A stretch of 64,000 nt of DNA from Solirubrobacterales bacterium. GTDB lineage: Bacteria > Actinomycetota > Thermoleophilia > Solirubrobacterales > Solirubrobacteraceae. Made by a program: the position numbers and the translations under genes. Within the stretch, counting starts at the first letter, position 1, and each line of letters opens with the position of its first letter. Shown here piece after piece: positions 16,644-24,811 of the stretch. Under the pieces are notes generated by a model. It was not told the DNA's origin and did not search any database. It saw only the letters and a list, made by a program, of their open reading frames with translations. The DNA is taken from the NCBI GenBank assembly GCA_027315115.1, contig DAHUYQ010000001.1, forward strand, positions 17,120-81,119, given 5' to 3'.

Positions 16644-18737
16644 ATGTCCGACCACATCGGCGTCGCCCCGCTGATCGAGCGATGGCTCACCGCGCCCGGG
16701 GGCGGCCGCAGCGAGGATCCGTTTGCGCTGGTCGGATGGAGCACGCGCCGGGTCTCGCTGCCCGGGCAGGAGGACCGGGCCGCGACACAGCGGGACGTCG
16801 AAGCGCCGGACTCCTGGTCGCAGGCGGCAGTGGCGACCGTCGCCGGCCGCTACCTCGGCCGTCTCCCTGACGGCTCTCAGGAGCGCTCGATCAGGTCGCT
16901 CGTCGAGCGCGTGGTGGGCACGATCGGCGAATGGGCGCAGGCGTCCGGGCACGCGGCGGGGGCGCATGAGCGCACGACGTTGATGGCCGAGCTCGCCGCG
17001 CTAGTGCTCACGCAGCGCGCCACGTTCGCCACGCCGGTGTGGCTGAACGTCGGCCTGGAGCCGCAGCCGTTCACCTCGGCCTGCTTCATCCTCGAAGCCG
17101 AGGACTCGATCCGCTCTCTGCTGGACTGGAACTCACGCGAGGGCCTGATCTTCCAGCAGGGCGGAGGGTCTGGCATCAACCTATCCAAGGTGCGCTCGTC
17201 GCACGAGCCGGTCTCGCGCGGCGGATTCGCGAGCGGGCCCGTGTCGTTCATGCGCGCCACCGACGCGTGGGCCGCCACGATCCGCTCGGGTGGGCGGGCG
17301 CGCCGCGGCGCCAAGATGGTGGTGCTGGACGCCGAGCACCCCGACGTGCTCGACTTCATCTCCTGCAAGGCGCGTGAGGAGGAGCGCGGCCTGGCGCTGG
17401 TGGCGGCGGGCTACGACCCGCAGGAGGTCGTGCGCTCGCTGGCCTTCCAGAACGCGACGCATGCGGTGCGCGTCAGCGACGGCTTCATGCACGCAGCCGA
17501 GACCGGCGGCGATTGGAGCCTGCGGGCCGTGAGAACCGGCGAGGCGCTCGACACTCTGCCCGCCCGGGAGCTGCTGGCAGCCTGCGCCAAGGCCGCATGG
17601 CGCTGCGGCGACCCGGGACTGCAGTTCGCCGAGACGATCGAACGCTGGCACACCTGTCCCCGCTCGGGGCCGATCGTCGCGTCCAACCCGTGCGGCGAGT
17701 TCCTGCACGTCGGCGAGTCGGCATGCAACCTCGCGACCCTGAACCTGCTCGCCTTCCTCACCAGGCACGGCACGTTCGACACGAGCTCGTTCGTCCGCGC
17801 GGTGGAGCTGCTCGTGCTGGCCCAGGACGCGATCGTCGACGGCTCCGCCTACCCCACCGAGCGCATCGCCACGGGCGCGCGACGCTTTCGCCCGCTTGGA
17901 CTCGGATACGCGAACCTCGCCGCGCTGCTGCTGACGCTGGGGGTCGCCTACGACTCCGATCGGGCGCGCGGATGGGCGGCCGCGATAACCGCGCTGATGA
18001 GCGCCGTCGCCTACCGTCGCTCCGCTCAGCTCGCGGCGGCGCTCGGCCCCTTCGAGGAGTTCGAGGCCAACCGCGAGCCGATGCTGGACGTGCTCGCCCG
18101 CCACCGCGACGCCGCTGCGGCGATCGGGGCCGACGCGCCCGCCGCTGTGCTCGCGGTGGCCCGCGCAGAATGGGAGCAGGCGCTCGCGCAGGCACAGGCT
18201 CACGGCCTGCGCAACTCGCAGACGACGCTCATACCGCCGACCGGCACGGTCAGCCTGATGCTCGACTGCGAGACCACGGGCGTCGAGCCCTACTACGCGC
18301 TCTCCGGGCGCAAGCATCTCGCCGACGGCGGCGAGCTCCACTTCCAGAGCCGAGCGGTAGCCGACGCTCTGCTCGCGCTCGGCTACTCCACGCACGCCGT
18401 GGAGGAGCTCGGCGAGTACGCGCTGGACCACGGGCATCTCGCCGGCGCCCCTGCGCTGCGCCCCGGCGACGGGCCCGTCTTTCAAACCGCCGGCGGCCCC
18501 GACCCGCTCCCGATCGCCGCGCACCTGCGCATGGTCGCGGCCGTGCAGCCGTTGGTCAGCGGCGGCGTATCCAAGACGGTCAACCTGCCACACGACGCCT
18601 CGCCGCAGGCGATCGAGCAGGTCTTCCTCGACGCCTGGCGCCTGCGCCTGAAGTCGATCTCCGTGTACCGCCAGGGGTCGAAGGTCGAACAGCCGCTGGA
18701 GGCGGAGCAGAGTCCCGAACGGGCTCATGCCGGATGA
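16644..18737 (+). CDS. nrdJ: Adenosylcobalamin-dependent (class II) ribonucleotide reductase, short form
   Basis: The 697-aa enzyme reduces ribonucleotides to deoxyribonucleotides using a cobalamin-generated thiyl radical. Active-site residues are present: redox cysteines at about 147 (FTSACFIL) and 361 (ESACNLATLN), and the radical Cys350 with Glu352 in SNPCGEFLH. Other family motifs are FQQGGGSGINLSKVR, RNSQTTLIPPTGTVSLM and SGGVSKTVNLP. There is no cysteine in the last 100 residues, so the usual C-terminal CxxC relay that re-reduces the enzyme is missing. The length is close to mycobacterial NrdZ rather than the 900-plus aa NrdJ. The ATG at 16644 is preferred over TTG at 16638. Confidence 0.93.
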   Translation: MSDHIGVAPLIERWLTAPGGGRSEDPFALVGWSTRRVSLPGQEDRAATQRDVEAPDSWSQAAVATVAGRYLGRLPDGSQERSIRSLVERVVGTIGEWAQASGHAAGAHERTTLMAELAALVLTQRATFATPVWLNVGLEPQPFTSACFILEAEDSIRSLLDWNSREGLIFQQGGGSGINLSKVRSSHEPVSRGGFASGPVSFMRATDAWAATIRSGGRARRGAKMVVLDAEHPDVLDFISCKAREEERGLALVAAGYDPQEVVRSLAFQNATHAVRVSDGFMHAAETGGDWSLRAVRTGEALDTLPARELLAACAKAAWRCGDPGLQFAETIERWHTCPRSGPIVASNPCGEFLHVGESACNLATLNLLAFLTRHGTFDTSSFVRAVELLVLAQDAIVDGSAYPTERIATGARRFRPLGLGYANLAALLLTLGVAYDSDRARGWAAAITALMSAVAYRRSAQLAAALGPFEEFEANREPMLDVLARHRDAAAAIGADAPAAVLAVARAEWEQALAQAQAHGLRNSQTTLIPPTGTVSLMLDCETTGVEPYYALSGRKHLADGGELHFQSRAVADALLALGYSTHAVEELGEYALDHGHLAGAPALRPGDGPVFQTAGGPDPLPIAAHLRMVAAVQPLVSGGVSKTVNLPHDASPQAIEQVFLDAWRLRLKSISVYRQGSKVEQPLEAEQSPERAHAG

Positions 18738-18921
18738 GCCGCACCGGATGGGCTGGGCCGGCTGACCCGCGCCGACCCACAGGGCGCACGCACGCCCCGA
18801 CCCGCGCGGAGCGCGCCGCGGACTTTCACGGACGCGCTTGGGGGTGCATTCACGATGAGAGGCCGACTGCGGCGGCGGTACGGTCGCAGTACCTGGCCGG
18901 ATCGAGCACAAAGGAGTCCAG

Positions 18922-19299
18922 ATGCCAGCTGCCAAGACACCACAGCCACGTCCTTCGGCGGCAGCCGCCGCCCGGGCTCGCGCAGAGGACGATCAACGCC
19001 AACTCGACCACGTGATGCAGTCGCTGGAAGCGGCCCAGAAGGATCTCGCCTCGATCGGAGGCAGCGTGGGCACAGGCGTGCGCGATCTGCGTCGCGACGT
19101 CAACAAGCTGATTCGCGACGCGCGTAGAGACGTCGTGAAGATGCGCCGGGCCGTGCAGCGCGACCTCGTGCGCCTGCAGAAGGACCTGAGCAAGGCAGCC
19201 ACGGCCAAGCCATCGGCCTCACGTCGCCGAGCGACCACGGCCACCTCCAGGACCGCGGGGCGGCGCAGCGCCGCAAGCTCGCATCAGCCCGGTAGATGA
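18922..19299 (+). CDS. Small coiled-coil protein with basic, histone-like tail
   Basis: 125 aa, preceded by a strong ribosome site (AAAGGAGTCCAG). Residues 20-95 form a continuous helix likely to be a coiled coil (EDDQRQLDHVMQSLEAAQKDL ... VRLQKDLSKAA). The tail from about residue 95 is rich in Lys, Arg, Ser, Thr and Ala, like actinobacterial DNA-binding histone-like tails. It overlaps the start of the Lon-like protease gene by four bases (ATGA), so the two are co-translated and may work together. The family is not recognised with certainty; a nucleoid-associated or phasin-like role is possible. Confidence 0.7.
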   Translation: MPAAKTPQPRPSAAAAARARAEDDQRQLDHVMQSLEAAQKDLASIGGSVGTGVRDLRRDVNKLIRDARRDVVKMRRAVQRDLVRLQKDLSKAATAKPSASRRRATTATSRTAGRRSAASSHQPGR

Positions 19300-21836
19300 C
19301 GGGCGACATACGGCGCTCACAGCGGGCCGCGGGCGACGCCGGCTCGGCCACCGTGAGCAGACGGTGGCCGATGAGCGACCGCGAGCGACTGCGGCTCGAC
19401 GCGGAGCAGTTGCGCCGCCGCTGCGACCCGGCCACGCTCCCCTTCGCGACGACGGCGGAGGTCGAGCCGTCGGACGGCGCGACCGGCCAGCAGCGCGCGG
19501 TGCGCGCCATCGACTTCGCCGTGCGGGCGCCGCAGCTCGGCTACAACGTGTTCGCGACCGGGCCGGCCGGAGTGAGCAAGCGCGAGACGATCGAGACGCA
19601 GCTTCGCGCCCACGCGCGAACCCAGCCCGCGCCCGAGGACGTGGTGTTCCTGTTCAACTTCGAGGAGCCGAGCAGGCCGCTGTGCGTGACGCTGCCCGCG
19701 CGGCAGGGCCGCCGCCTGGCGCGCATGATGGCGGCGTTCGTCGCGCAGGCCTCGCGGGAGATACCACATGCGTTCGAGAGCGAGAGCTATCGTCGCCGCC
19801 GCTCGGAGGTGACGGAGCCCTTCGAACGCGAACGCGAGGACACGCTGGAGCAGATACGGTCGTTCGCACGCTCGCGCGGACTGGATCTGGAGGTCACGCC
19901 GGCCGGCGTCGCGTCGATCCCGCTCGTGCACGGGCGACCTGTCACCCCGAGCGAGTTCCAGCAGCTACCCGAGCAGACGCGTAAGCAGCTCAGCGCCGCC
20001 GGCCACGAGGTCGAGCTGCGCATGAACACCGTCGTGCCGGCGCTGCGAGAGATCGAATCGCGTGCGCGCGAGCGGATGCGCGCGCTCGACCGCGAGGTCG
20101 TGCTGTTCGCCGTCGGACATCTGATCGAGGAGATCAAGCGCGAGTACGCCGACTCGCAGACGCTCTGCTCGTGGCTGGAACGCGCCCGCGAGGACGTGGT
20201 CGATAACTACGGAGGCTTCCTCGCCAATGCCGAGCAGGCGCAGATGGCGGCGCCGATGCGCGCCGTGCTGGGGAGGGGAATGGAGGCGTTTCACGCGCGC
20301 TACGAAGTCAACGCGTTCGTCGCCGGCGAGCAGGACGGCGCGCCGGTCGTGGTCGAGCGCAACCCGACGTTCGCGCGTCTGTTCGGGCGGATCGAGTTCG
20401 AGACGACGCTCGGCCTCGCCAGCACCGACCATCGCCACATCAAGGCGGGCTCGATCCATGAAGCCGCCGGCGGCTACATGATCCTGCGCGCCGAGGACGT
20501 GCTGCGTCAACCGTTCGTGTGGGATCGGCTGAAGGAGATCCTGCGCACCGGACAGGCGCGCGTCGAGAACCTCGGCGAGCAGTTCACGCTCTTCCCCATG
20601 GCGACGCTCACCCCCAATCCGGTGCCGGTGCGGGTGAAGATCGTGCTCACCGGGTCGCTGCAGCTCTACGAGCTGATGCACGCGCTCGACGAGGATCTTG
20701 CCGACCTGTTCCGAGTGAGAGCCGACTTCGACGTGCAGATGCCCTGGACCGAGGAGGAGCCCGCACGGTATGCCGCGTTCGTCAGCGCGCTCGTCGCGCG
20801 CGAGGGGCTGCTGCACTTCGACGCCGGCGCGATCGCGCGCATCGTCGAGGACGGCGCGCGCCGCGCCGCCCACCAGGGCCGGCTCTCGACCCGCTACGAG
20901 CAGATCAGCGACCTGGTCATCGAGTCAAGTCACTGGGCGGCGGCGGGCGGCGCCGAGCTGGTGGGCGGCGTGCACGTCGAGCAGGCGCTGCGCGAGCACC
21001 GCCAACGCTGCGACCTGATCGAGCAGCATCTGGCGGAGATGGTCGACGAAGGCGTGCTGCATGTCGAGCTGACCGGCGGTGCCCTGGGACAGATCAACGG
21101 GCTGGCGGTGCTCGGCCTCGGCGACTACGCCTTCGCTCACCCGGCCCGCATCACGGCCACGACCGCGATCGGGAGCGGCGAGGTGCTCAGCATCGACCGC
21201 GAGAGCAAGCTCACCGGCAAGATCCACGACAAGGGCTTTCTGTCGCTGCGCGGATACCTGGAGCAGCGCTACGGCGGGCAGCGACCGCTCGCGCTTTCGG
21301 CAAGCCTCACCTTCGAGCAGTCGTACAGCGGCCTGGACGGCGACTCGGCGTCCAGCGCCGAGCTCTACGCGCTGCTGTCGAGCCTCGCCGAGGCGCCCCT
21401 CGACCAGGGGATCGCGGTCACCGGCTCGGTCGACCAGCACGGGCGCGTGCAGGCGGTCGGCGGGGTGACCGAGAAGGTCGAGGGCTTCTTCGACGCCTGC
21501 GACCGCGCCGGCCTAACCGGCGGGCAGGGCGTGATCGTTCCCGCCAGCAACGTCAAGCACCTGATGCTCGGCGACCGCGTCATCTCGGCGGTTCGCGAGG
21601 GCCGCTTTCACGTCTGGGCGATCGAGCGCGTCGAGCAGGGGATGGAGCTTCTCACCGGCCTGCCGGCAGGCGAGCTCGCGGCCGACGGCACATATCCGGA
21701 GGGCAGCCTGCACCGTCGCGTCCAGGACCGCCTGCTGAGCATGGCGCGAGCGGCGCAGGAGTGGAGCGGCAGGCGTCCGCCTCGCGACGCCGGCTCTGCG
21801 CCCGCGCCAGGCGCGAACGGGTCCAGCGCGCAGTAG
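19296..21836 (+). CDS. Lon-like ATP-dependent protease (AAA_32/LonC type)
   Basis: The 846-aa protein has an N-terminal ATPase region, a helical central insertion (about residues 150-290, several RARERMRALDRE-like heptads) and a C-terminal S16 Lon protease domain. The catalytic dyad is Ser in GDSASSAELYALLSSL (near residue 683) and Lys in GGVTEKVEGFFDACD (near 727), with the supporting GSVDQHGRVQAVGGV. The Walker A region reads ATGPAGVSKRETIE, so the usual GK[ST] end is altered, as in some LonB/LonC relatives. A later ATG at 19371 would remove 25 residues; the ATGA overlap with the upstream gene supports 19296. Confidence 0.88.
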   Translation: MTGDIRRSQRAAGDAGSATVSRRWPMSDRERLRLDAEQLRRRCDPATLPFATTAEVEPSDGATGQQRAVRAIDFAVRAPQLGYNVFATGPAGVSKRETIETQLRAHARTQPAPEDVVFLFNFEEPSRPLCVTLPARQGRRLARMMAAFVAQASREIPHAFESESYRRRRSEVTEPFEREREDTLEQIRSFARSRGLDLEVTPAGVASIPLVHGRPVTPSEFQQLPEQTRKQLSAAGHEVELRMNTVVPALREIESRARERMRALDREVVLFAVGHLIEEIKREYADSQTLCSWLERAREDVVDNYGGFLANAEQAQMAAPMRAVLGRGMEAFHARYEVNAFVAGEQDGAPVVVERNPTFARLFGRIEFETTLGLASTDHRHIKAGSIHEAAGGYMILRAEDVLRQPFVWDRLKEILRTGQARVENLGEQFTLFPMATLTPNPVPVRVKIVLTGSLQLYELMHALDEDLADLFRVRADFDVQMPWTEEEPARYAAFVSALVAREGLLHFDAGAIARIVEDGARRAAHQGRLSTRYEQISDLVIESSHWAAAGGAELVGGVHVEQALREHRQRCDLIEQHLAEMVDEGVLHVELTGGALGQINGLAVLGLGDYAFAHPARITATTAIGSGEVLSIDRESKLTGKIHDKGFLSLRGYLEQRYGGQRPLALSASLTFEQSYSGLDGDSASSAELYALLSSLAEAPLDQGIAVTGSVDQHGRVQAVGGVTEKVEGFFDACDRAGLTGGQGVIVPASNVKHLMLGDRVISAVREGRFHVWAIERVEQGMELLTGLPAGELAADGTYPEGSLHRRVQDRLLSMARAAQEWSGRRPPRDAGSAPAPGANGSSAQ

Positions 21837-22003
21837 CGCTCCCGGTAGCGCTCCAGGCTCCTGTGCAGGTCGGCGCGCGCGGTCGTGCTCGCGCTCGAGA
21901 ACACGATCTCGCCGGTGAGCTTCTCGAGGCGGTTGTCCACCGTGTAGAAGAGACCGAGCGACGCCGCGCTTATGCGCATCAGCGATGCCAGGGCGTGAGC
22001 CAT
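21837..22003 (-). pseudogene. Fragment of a LuxR-type regulator N-terminus
   Basis: A minus-strand frame begins with ATG at 22003 and reads MAHALASLMRISAASLGLFY, then VDNRLEKLTGEIVF, ending RYRERYCALDPFAPG. The ending is a phrase common in sensor domains of actinobacterial LuxR-like regulators. After this the frame runs into the antisense of the Lon-like gene and loses sense, so only about 55 codons survive. The HTH domain is missing. This is a remnant at best. Confidence 0.35.
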
Positions 22004-22459
22004 CAGGCTACTAACGGGCTCAGCGCCTGTACTACGCTGGCGCGCCGGCGCTAAAGACGGCGCCCTGCGGCATCCGCTGCAGGTCTTCGCGGCCGCCGGG
22101 CGGGTCGGCGCTGCGCCGGGTGGACCGAAGCCTCACCCGGCTTGCGCCCGATCATAGATCGCCGCTTACTTCATACGTCCCAGGACTGTGTGTCTGCCTG
22201 GGCGGCGTGACACTCCCGACACCTGGACAGGCCGCTGGACCGGACTTGCCCATCCAACGCGTAGCCACGGCTGGGCCTCGAAGGGCCATTGTCGAGTTGG
22301 CGATCCGCCGGACCACGAAGGGTAGAGCATCCGCGCACGCGGGTAGCGTTCTCGTGGGCTGACGGGCTTCCCCAGAGGACAAGCGAAGGGAGGCAGCTCT
22401 CTGACCCGGTGGACAAACGGTGGGCAGCCCGGGTTCAGCCCTGTCCTGACTGTCCAGCA
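22004..22459. other. Gene-poor stretch
   Basis: About 450 bases with slightly lower GC than the flanks. Short frames exist on both strands but none reads as protein. Together with the fragments on either side, it looks like eroded or rearranged DNA. No transposase, integrase or terminal repeat was found. Confidence 0.5.
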
Positions 22460-22678
22460 AAGCCCGTCCTCATCGTCGAACGCCCCGACGCAGCCATAGT
22501 CGCGATCGAGACCAAGCTCAGCGACACCGTCACCGACGCCGACGTCGCGCACATCCTGTGGCTGCGCCGCCAGATCGGCGGCCGCCTGCTCGACGCGATC
22601 GTCGTCTACACCGGAACGCTCGCCTACCGCCGCAGAGACGACATCGGCGTCGTGCCACTCGCCCTGCTCGGCCCATAA
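22460..22678 (+). pseudogene. C-terminal fragment of a DUF4143-type ATPase
   Basis: About 72 codons read VERPDAAIVAIETKLSDTVT, DADVAHILWLRRQIGGRLL and DAIVVYTGTLAYRRRDDIGV before a normal stop. This matches the nuclease-like C-terminal end of the AAA/DUF4143 family (an IE.K core strand, then a strand ending in Y.G, then ...PL..L). The ATPase part and the start are missing; upstream sequence in the same frame is not protein-like. It is probably the tail of a gene lost by deletion, 165 bases from tRNA-Lys. Confidence 0.6.
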
Positions 22679-22813
22679 CCACGCGATCATGCCGTACAGA
22701 TCACAAGAACGCCCCGGGTTCGCTCAACGTCAGTGAGATGCCCGCGATCATGCCCTGGATCCGGCTTCCCAAAGCCAGATCTGGCATCAGTGGAGAGAAC
22801 CAGACGTTGGGCG

Positions 22814-22836
22814 AACCCAGCGTTTTTGGCTGGGTT
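22814..22836 (-). terminator. Terminator hairpin after tRNA-Lys
   Basis: An 8-bp perfect inverted repeat (AACCCAGC and GCTGGGTT) with a 7-nt loop, starting 7 bases after the 3' end of the tRNA in its direction of transcription. No T-run follows. Confidence 0.5.
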
Positions 22837-22842
22837 AGCCTA

Positions 22843-22915
22843 TGGGCCGTGCAGGAATCGAACCTGCAACCTTGGGCTTAAGAGGCCCCTGCTCTGCCAA
22901 TTGAGCTAACGGCCC
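22843..22915 (-). tRNA. tRNA-Lys (CTT anticodon)
   Basis: A 73-nt cloverleaf on the minus strand: acceptor GGGCCGT/ACGGCCC, D-arm GCTC/GAGC, anticodon loop CTCTTAA (anticodon CTT, reading AAG), T-stem GCAGG/CCTGC with loop TTCGATT, discriminator A and no encoded CCA. The outermost anticodon-stem pair is a G-A mismatch. Confidence 0.94.
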
Positions 22916-23048
22916 GAGGGGGTGGCCTGCGACAGGCCGGCTCAGAGCTCATTCTACCTGCCCGCGACGATCGAGGCTCGCCCGGCCGCCCGGCTGGCTG
23001 CCACGCACCGCCGCTGGCGGCCCGCTCACCTCCCGGGCGGCCGCGGGC

Positions 23049-23972
23049 CTACCCCTGGAAGACGATCGTGCGGGCTCCGTCGACGATCACGCGGTCATCG
23101 AGGTGCAGCGCGACCGCGCGGGCGAGGACCACGCGCTCGATGTCCCTGCCGACGCGTTCGAGCTCCGTGGCGCTCTGGCTGTGCTGGACCCGCTCGACGT
23201 CCTGCTCGATGATCGGGCCGCCGTCGAGCTCGGCGGTCACGTAGTGGGCGGTGGCGCCAATCAGCTTCACGCCCCGCTCGCGCGCGCGGCGGTAGGGGTC
23301 GGCGCCGGCGAACGCGGGCAGGAAGGAGTGGTGGATGTTGATCACGGGCACGCCGAGCCGCTCCAGGAAGTCGCCGCTGAGGATCTGCATGTAGCGCGCG
23401 AGCACCACCACGTCCACCTCGCCGCGCAGCAGGTCGAGCATCGCCTGCTCGGCCTCCGGCTTGCGTCCCTGCTCGACCGGCACGTGGTGGTAGGTCACGC
23501 CGGCGGGCTCGACCTCCGCCCGCAGGTCGTCGTGGTTTGAGACCACGGCCACGATCTCCGCCTCCAGCTCGCCCCGGCGCCAGCGCCAGAGCAGGTCGAC
23601 CAGGCAGTGGTCGTAGCGGGAGACGAGGATCGCCATCCGCTGGCGCTCGCCGTAGCGGCGGATCTCGAAGTCCATCTGAAAGCGGCCGCCAACCTGCGCG
23701 GCGAAGCTCTGCTCGAGCTCGGCCGCGCGCTCCGGCATCCCGTCCATCACGAACTCGGTGCGCAGGAAGAAGCGTCCGCCGACGGCGTCGGATGAGTACT
23801 GGTGCGAGGAGACGATGTTCGCGCCCTGCTCGAAGAGGAACCCCGAGACGGCCGCGACGATTCCGGGCCGGTCGGGACAGCCGATCAGCAGCCGTGCGGA
23901 ATACGGCGGCGGCTCGGGCGCGCCGGCCGGCTGGGCGCCCAGCGGGTAGGTGATCTCCCCTGAGCCGGCCAC
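23049..23972 (-). CDS. purU: Formyltetrahydrofolate deformylase
   Basis: The 307-aa enzyme hydrolyses 10-formyl-THF to THF and formate. An N-terminal ACT domain (SARLLIGCPDRPGIVAAVSGFLFEQGANIVSSHQYS) precedes the formyltransferase fold with the PurU signature HHSFLPAFAGADPY and catalytic Asp in ATAHYVTAELDGGPIIEQ. The GTG at 23972 is chosen because it lies just after the stop of the TPR gene. The frame stays open for about 180 codons further upstream, but that part is antisense-like, and the domain begins about 25 residues into the chosen start. The two genes are 11 bases apart and probably co-transcribed. Confidence 0.92.
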   Translation of the reverse strand: MAGSGEITYPLGAQPAGAPEPPPYSARLLIGCPDRPGIVAAVSGFLFEQGANIVSSHQYSSDAVGGRFFLRTEFVMDGMPERAAELEQSFAAQVGGRFQMDFEIRRYGERQRMAILVSRYDHCLVDLLWRWRRGELEAEIVAVVSNHDDLRAEVEPAGVTYHHVPVEQGRKPEAEQAMLDLLRGEVDVVVLARYMQILSGDFLERLGVPVINIHHSFLPAFAGADPYRRARERGVKLIGATAHYVTAELDGGPIIEQDVERVQHSQSATELERVGRDIERVVLARAVALHLDDRVIVDGARTIVFQG

Positions 23973-23983
23973 GCCTGCACGCG

Positions 23984-24757
23984 CTATTTCTTCTTGCTGG
24001 CCGAGGATGACGAGGACGTGGCGCTCGTCGTGCTCTTGGCGCTCGTCGCGCTCGTCGTACCGGCGCTGCTCGTACCGGCGCCGGCTGCCGCCGTGCTCGA
24101 CGCCGTCTTTTCCTTGACGCTGCGCTTGACTCTTTCGAGTTCCGATTCCAGCAGCAGGCGCTTGGACTTGGGCGCCAGCGCGACCGCCTTCTTGGCGGCC
24201 AGGTCGCCCTGGCTTTCGTTGTGCGCCAGATAGGCGTACTCGGCAAGCTGCGAGTAGAGCGAAGCGCTCGGCGGTTCGGCGGCTATCACGATCTGAAGCG
24301 CCGCGACGGCGTTGGGGGGTTCGTTCAGCGCCGTGGTGCTGAAGATGTTCGCCACCTCTCTGGCCAGTTTGACGCTCGGCGGGCTCGGGTTGAGCGCGAG
24401 ATAGTGGTTCCAGGAACTGGCGGCCTTGCGTAGCTGCTGCCTGCCCTTGGCGGTATAGCTTTCGGTGGTCGAGTTGTAGTCTTCGGCCCCGGTCGCTTCG
24501 TGGAGCTGCGCTTCGGTCAGCGCGACCCATGCCGCGGCATTGCTCGGGTCCTTGGCGATCTGCTTCTTGGCAGCGGTGATCTTGGCCGCGTAGGTGCTGC
24601 CGCCGCCGCCTTCCCTGCCGACGCTTTCGAAGATGCTGCCACCACCGACGCTGCCCACGCCGAATCCGATCAGGCCCACCCCGAGCAGCAGCGCAAGACC
24701 GGTGTAGATCACCTTCACGGAGCGGCGACGGCCGCGAGACCTCAGATCGAAGAGCAT
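23984..24757 (-). CDS. Membrane-anchored TPR protein
   Basis: 257 aa. A basic N-terminus (LRSRGRRRSVKV) leads into one membrane segment (IYTGLALLLGVGLIGFGVGSVGG). The outside part has tetratricopeptide-like helices (ITAAKKQIAKDPSNAAAWVALTEAQLHEA, NAVAALQIVIAAEPPSASLYSQLAEYAYLAHNESQGDLAAKKAVALAP). The tail is low-complexity Ser/Thr/Ala ending in KKK. It sits between tatC and purU on the same strand. A scaffold role at the membrane is plausible, but nothing specific can be claimed. Confidence 0.8.
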   Translation of the reverse strand: MLFDLRSRGRRRSVKVIYTGLALLLGVGLIGFGVGSVGGGSIFESVGREGGGGSTYAAKITAAKKQIAKDPSNAAAWVALTEAQLHEATGAEDYNSTTESYTAKGRQQLRKAASSWNHYLALNPSPPSVKLAREVANIFSTTALNEPPNAVAALQIVIAAEPPSASLYSQLAEYAYLAHNESQGDLAAKKAVALAPKSKRLLLESELERVKRSVKEKTASSTAAAGAGTSSAGTTSATSAKSTTSATSSSSSASKKK

Positions 24758-24811
24758 CTACTTGATTTTAGAGGCGCGAGGCCTGGTTGACCACGAAGAG
24801 GCTCGCAAGCC

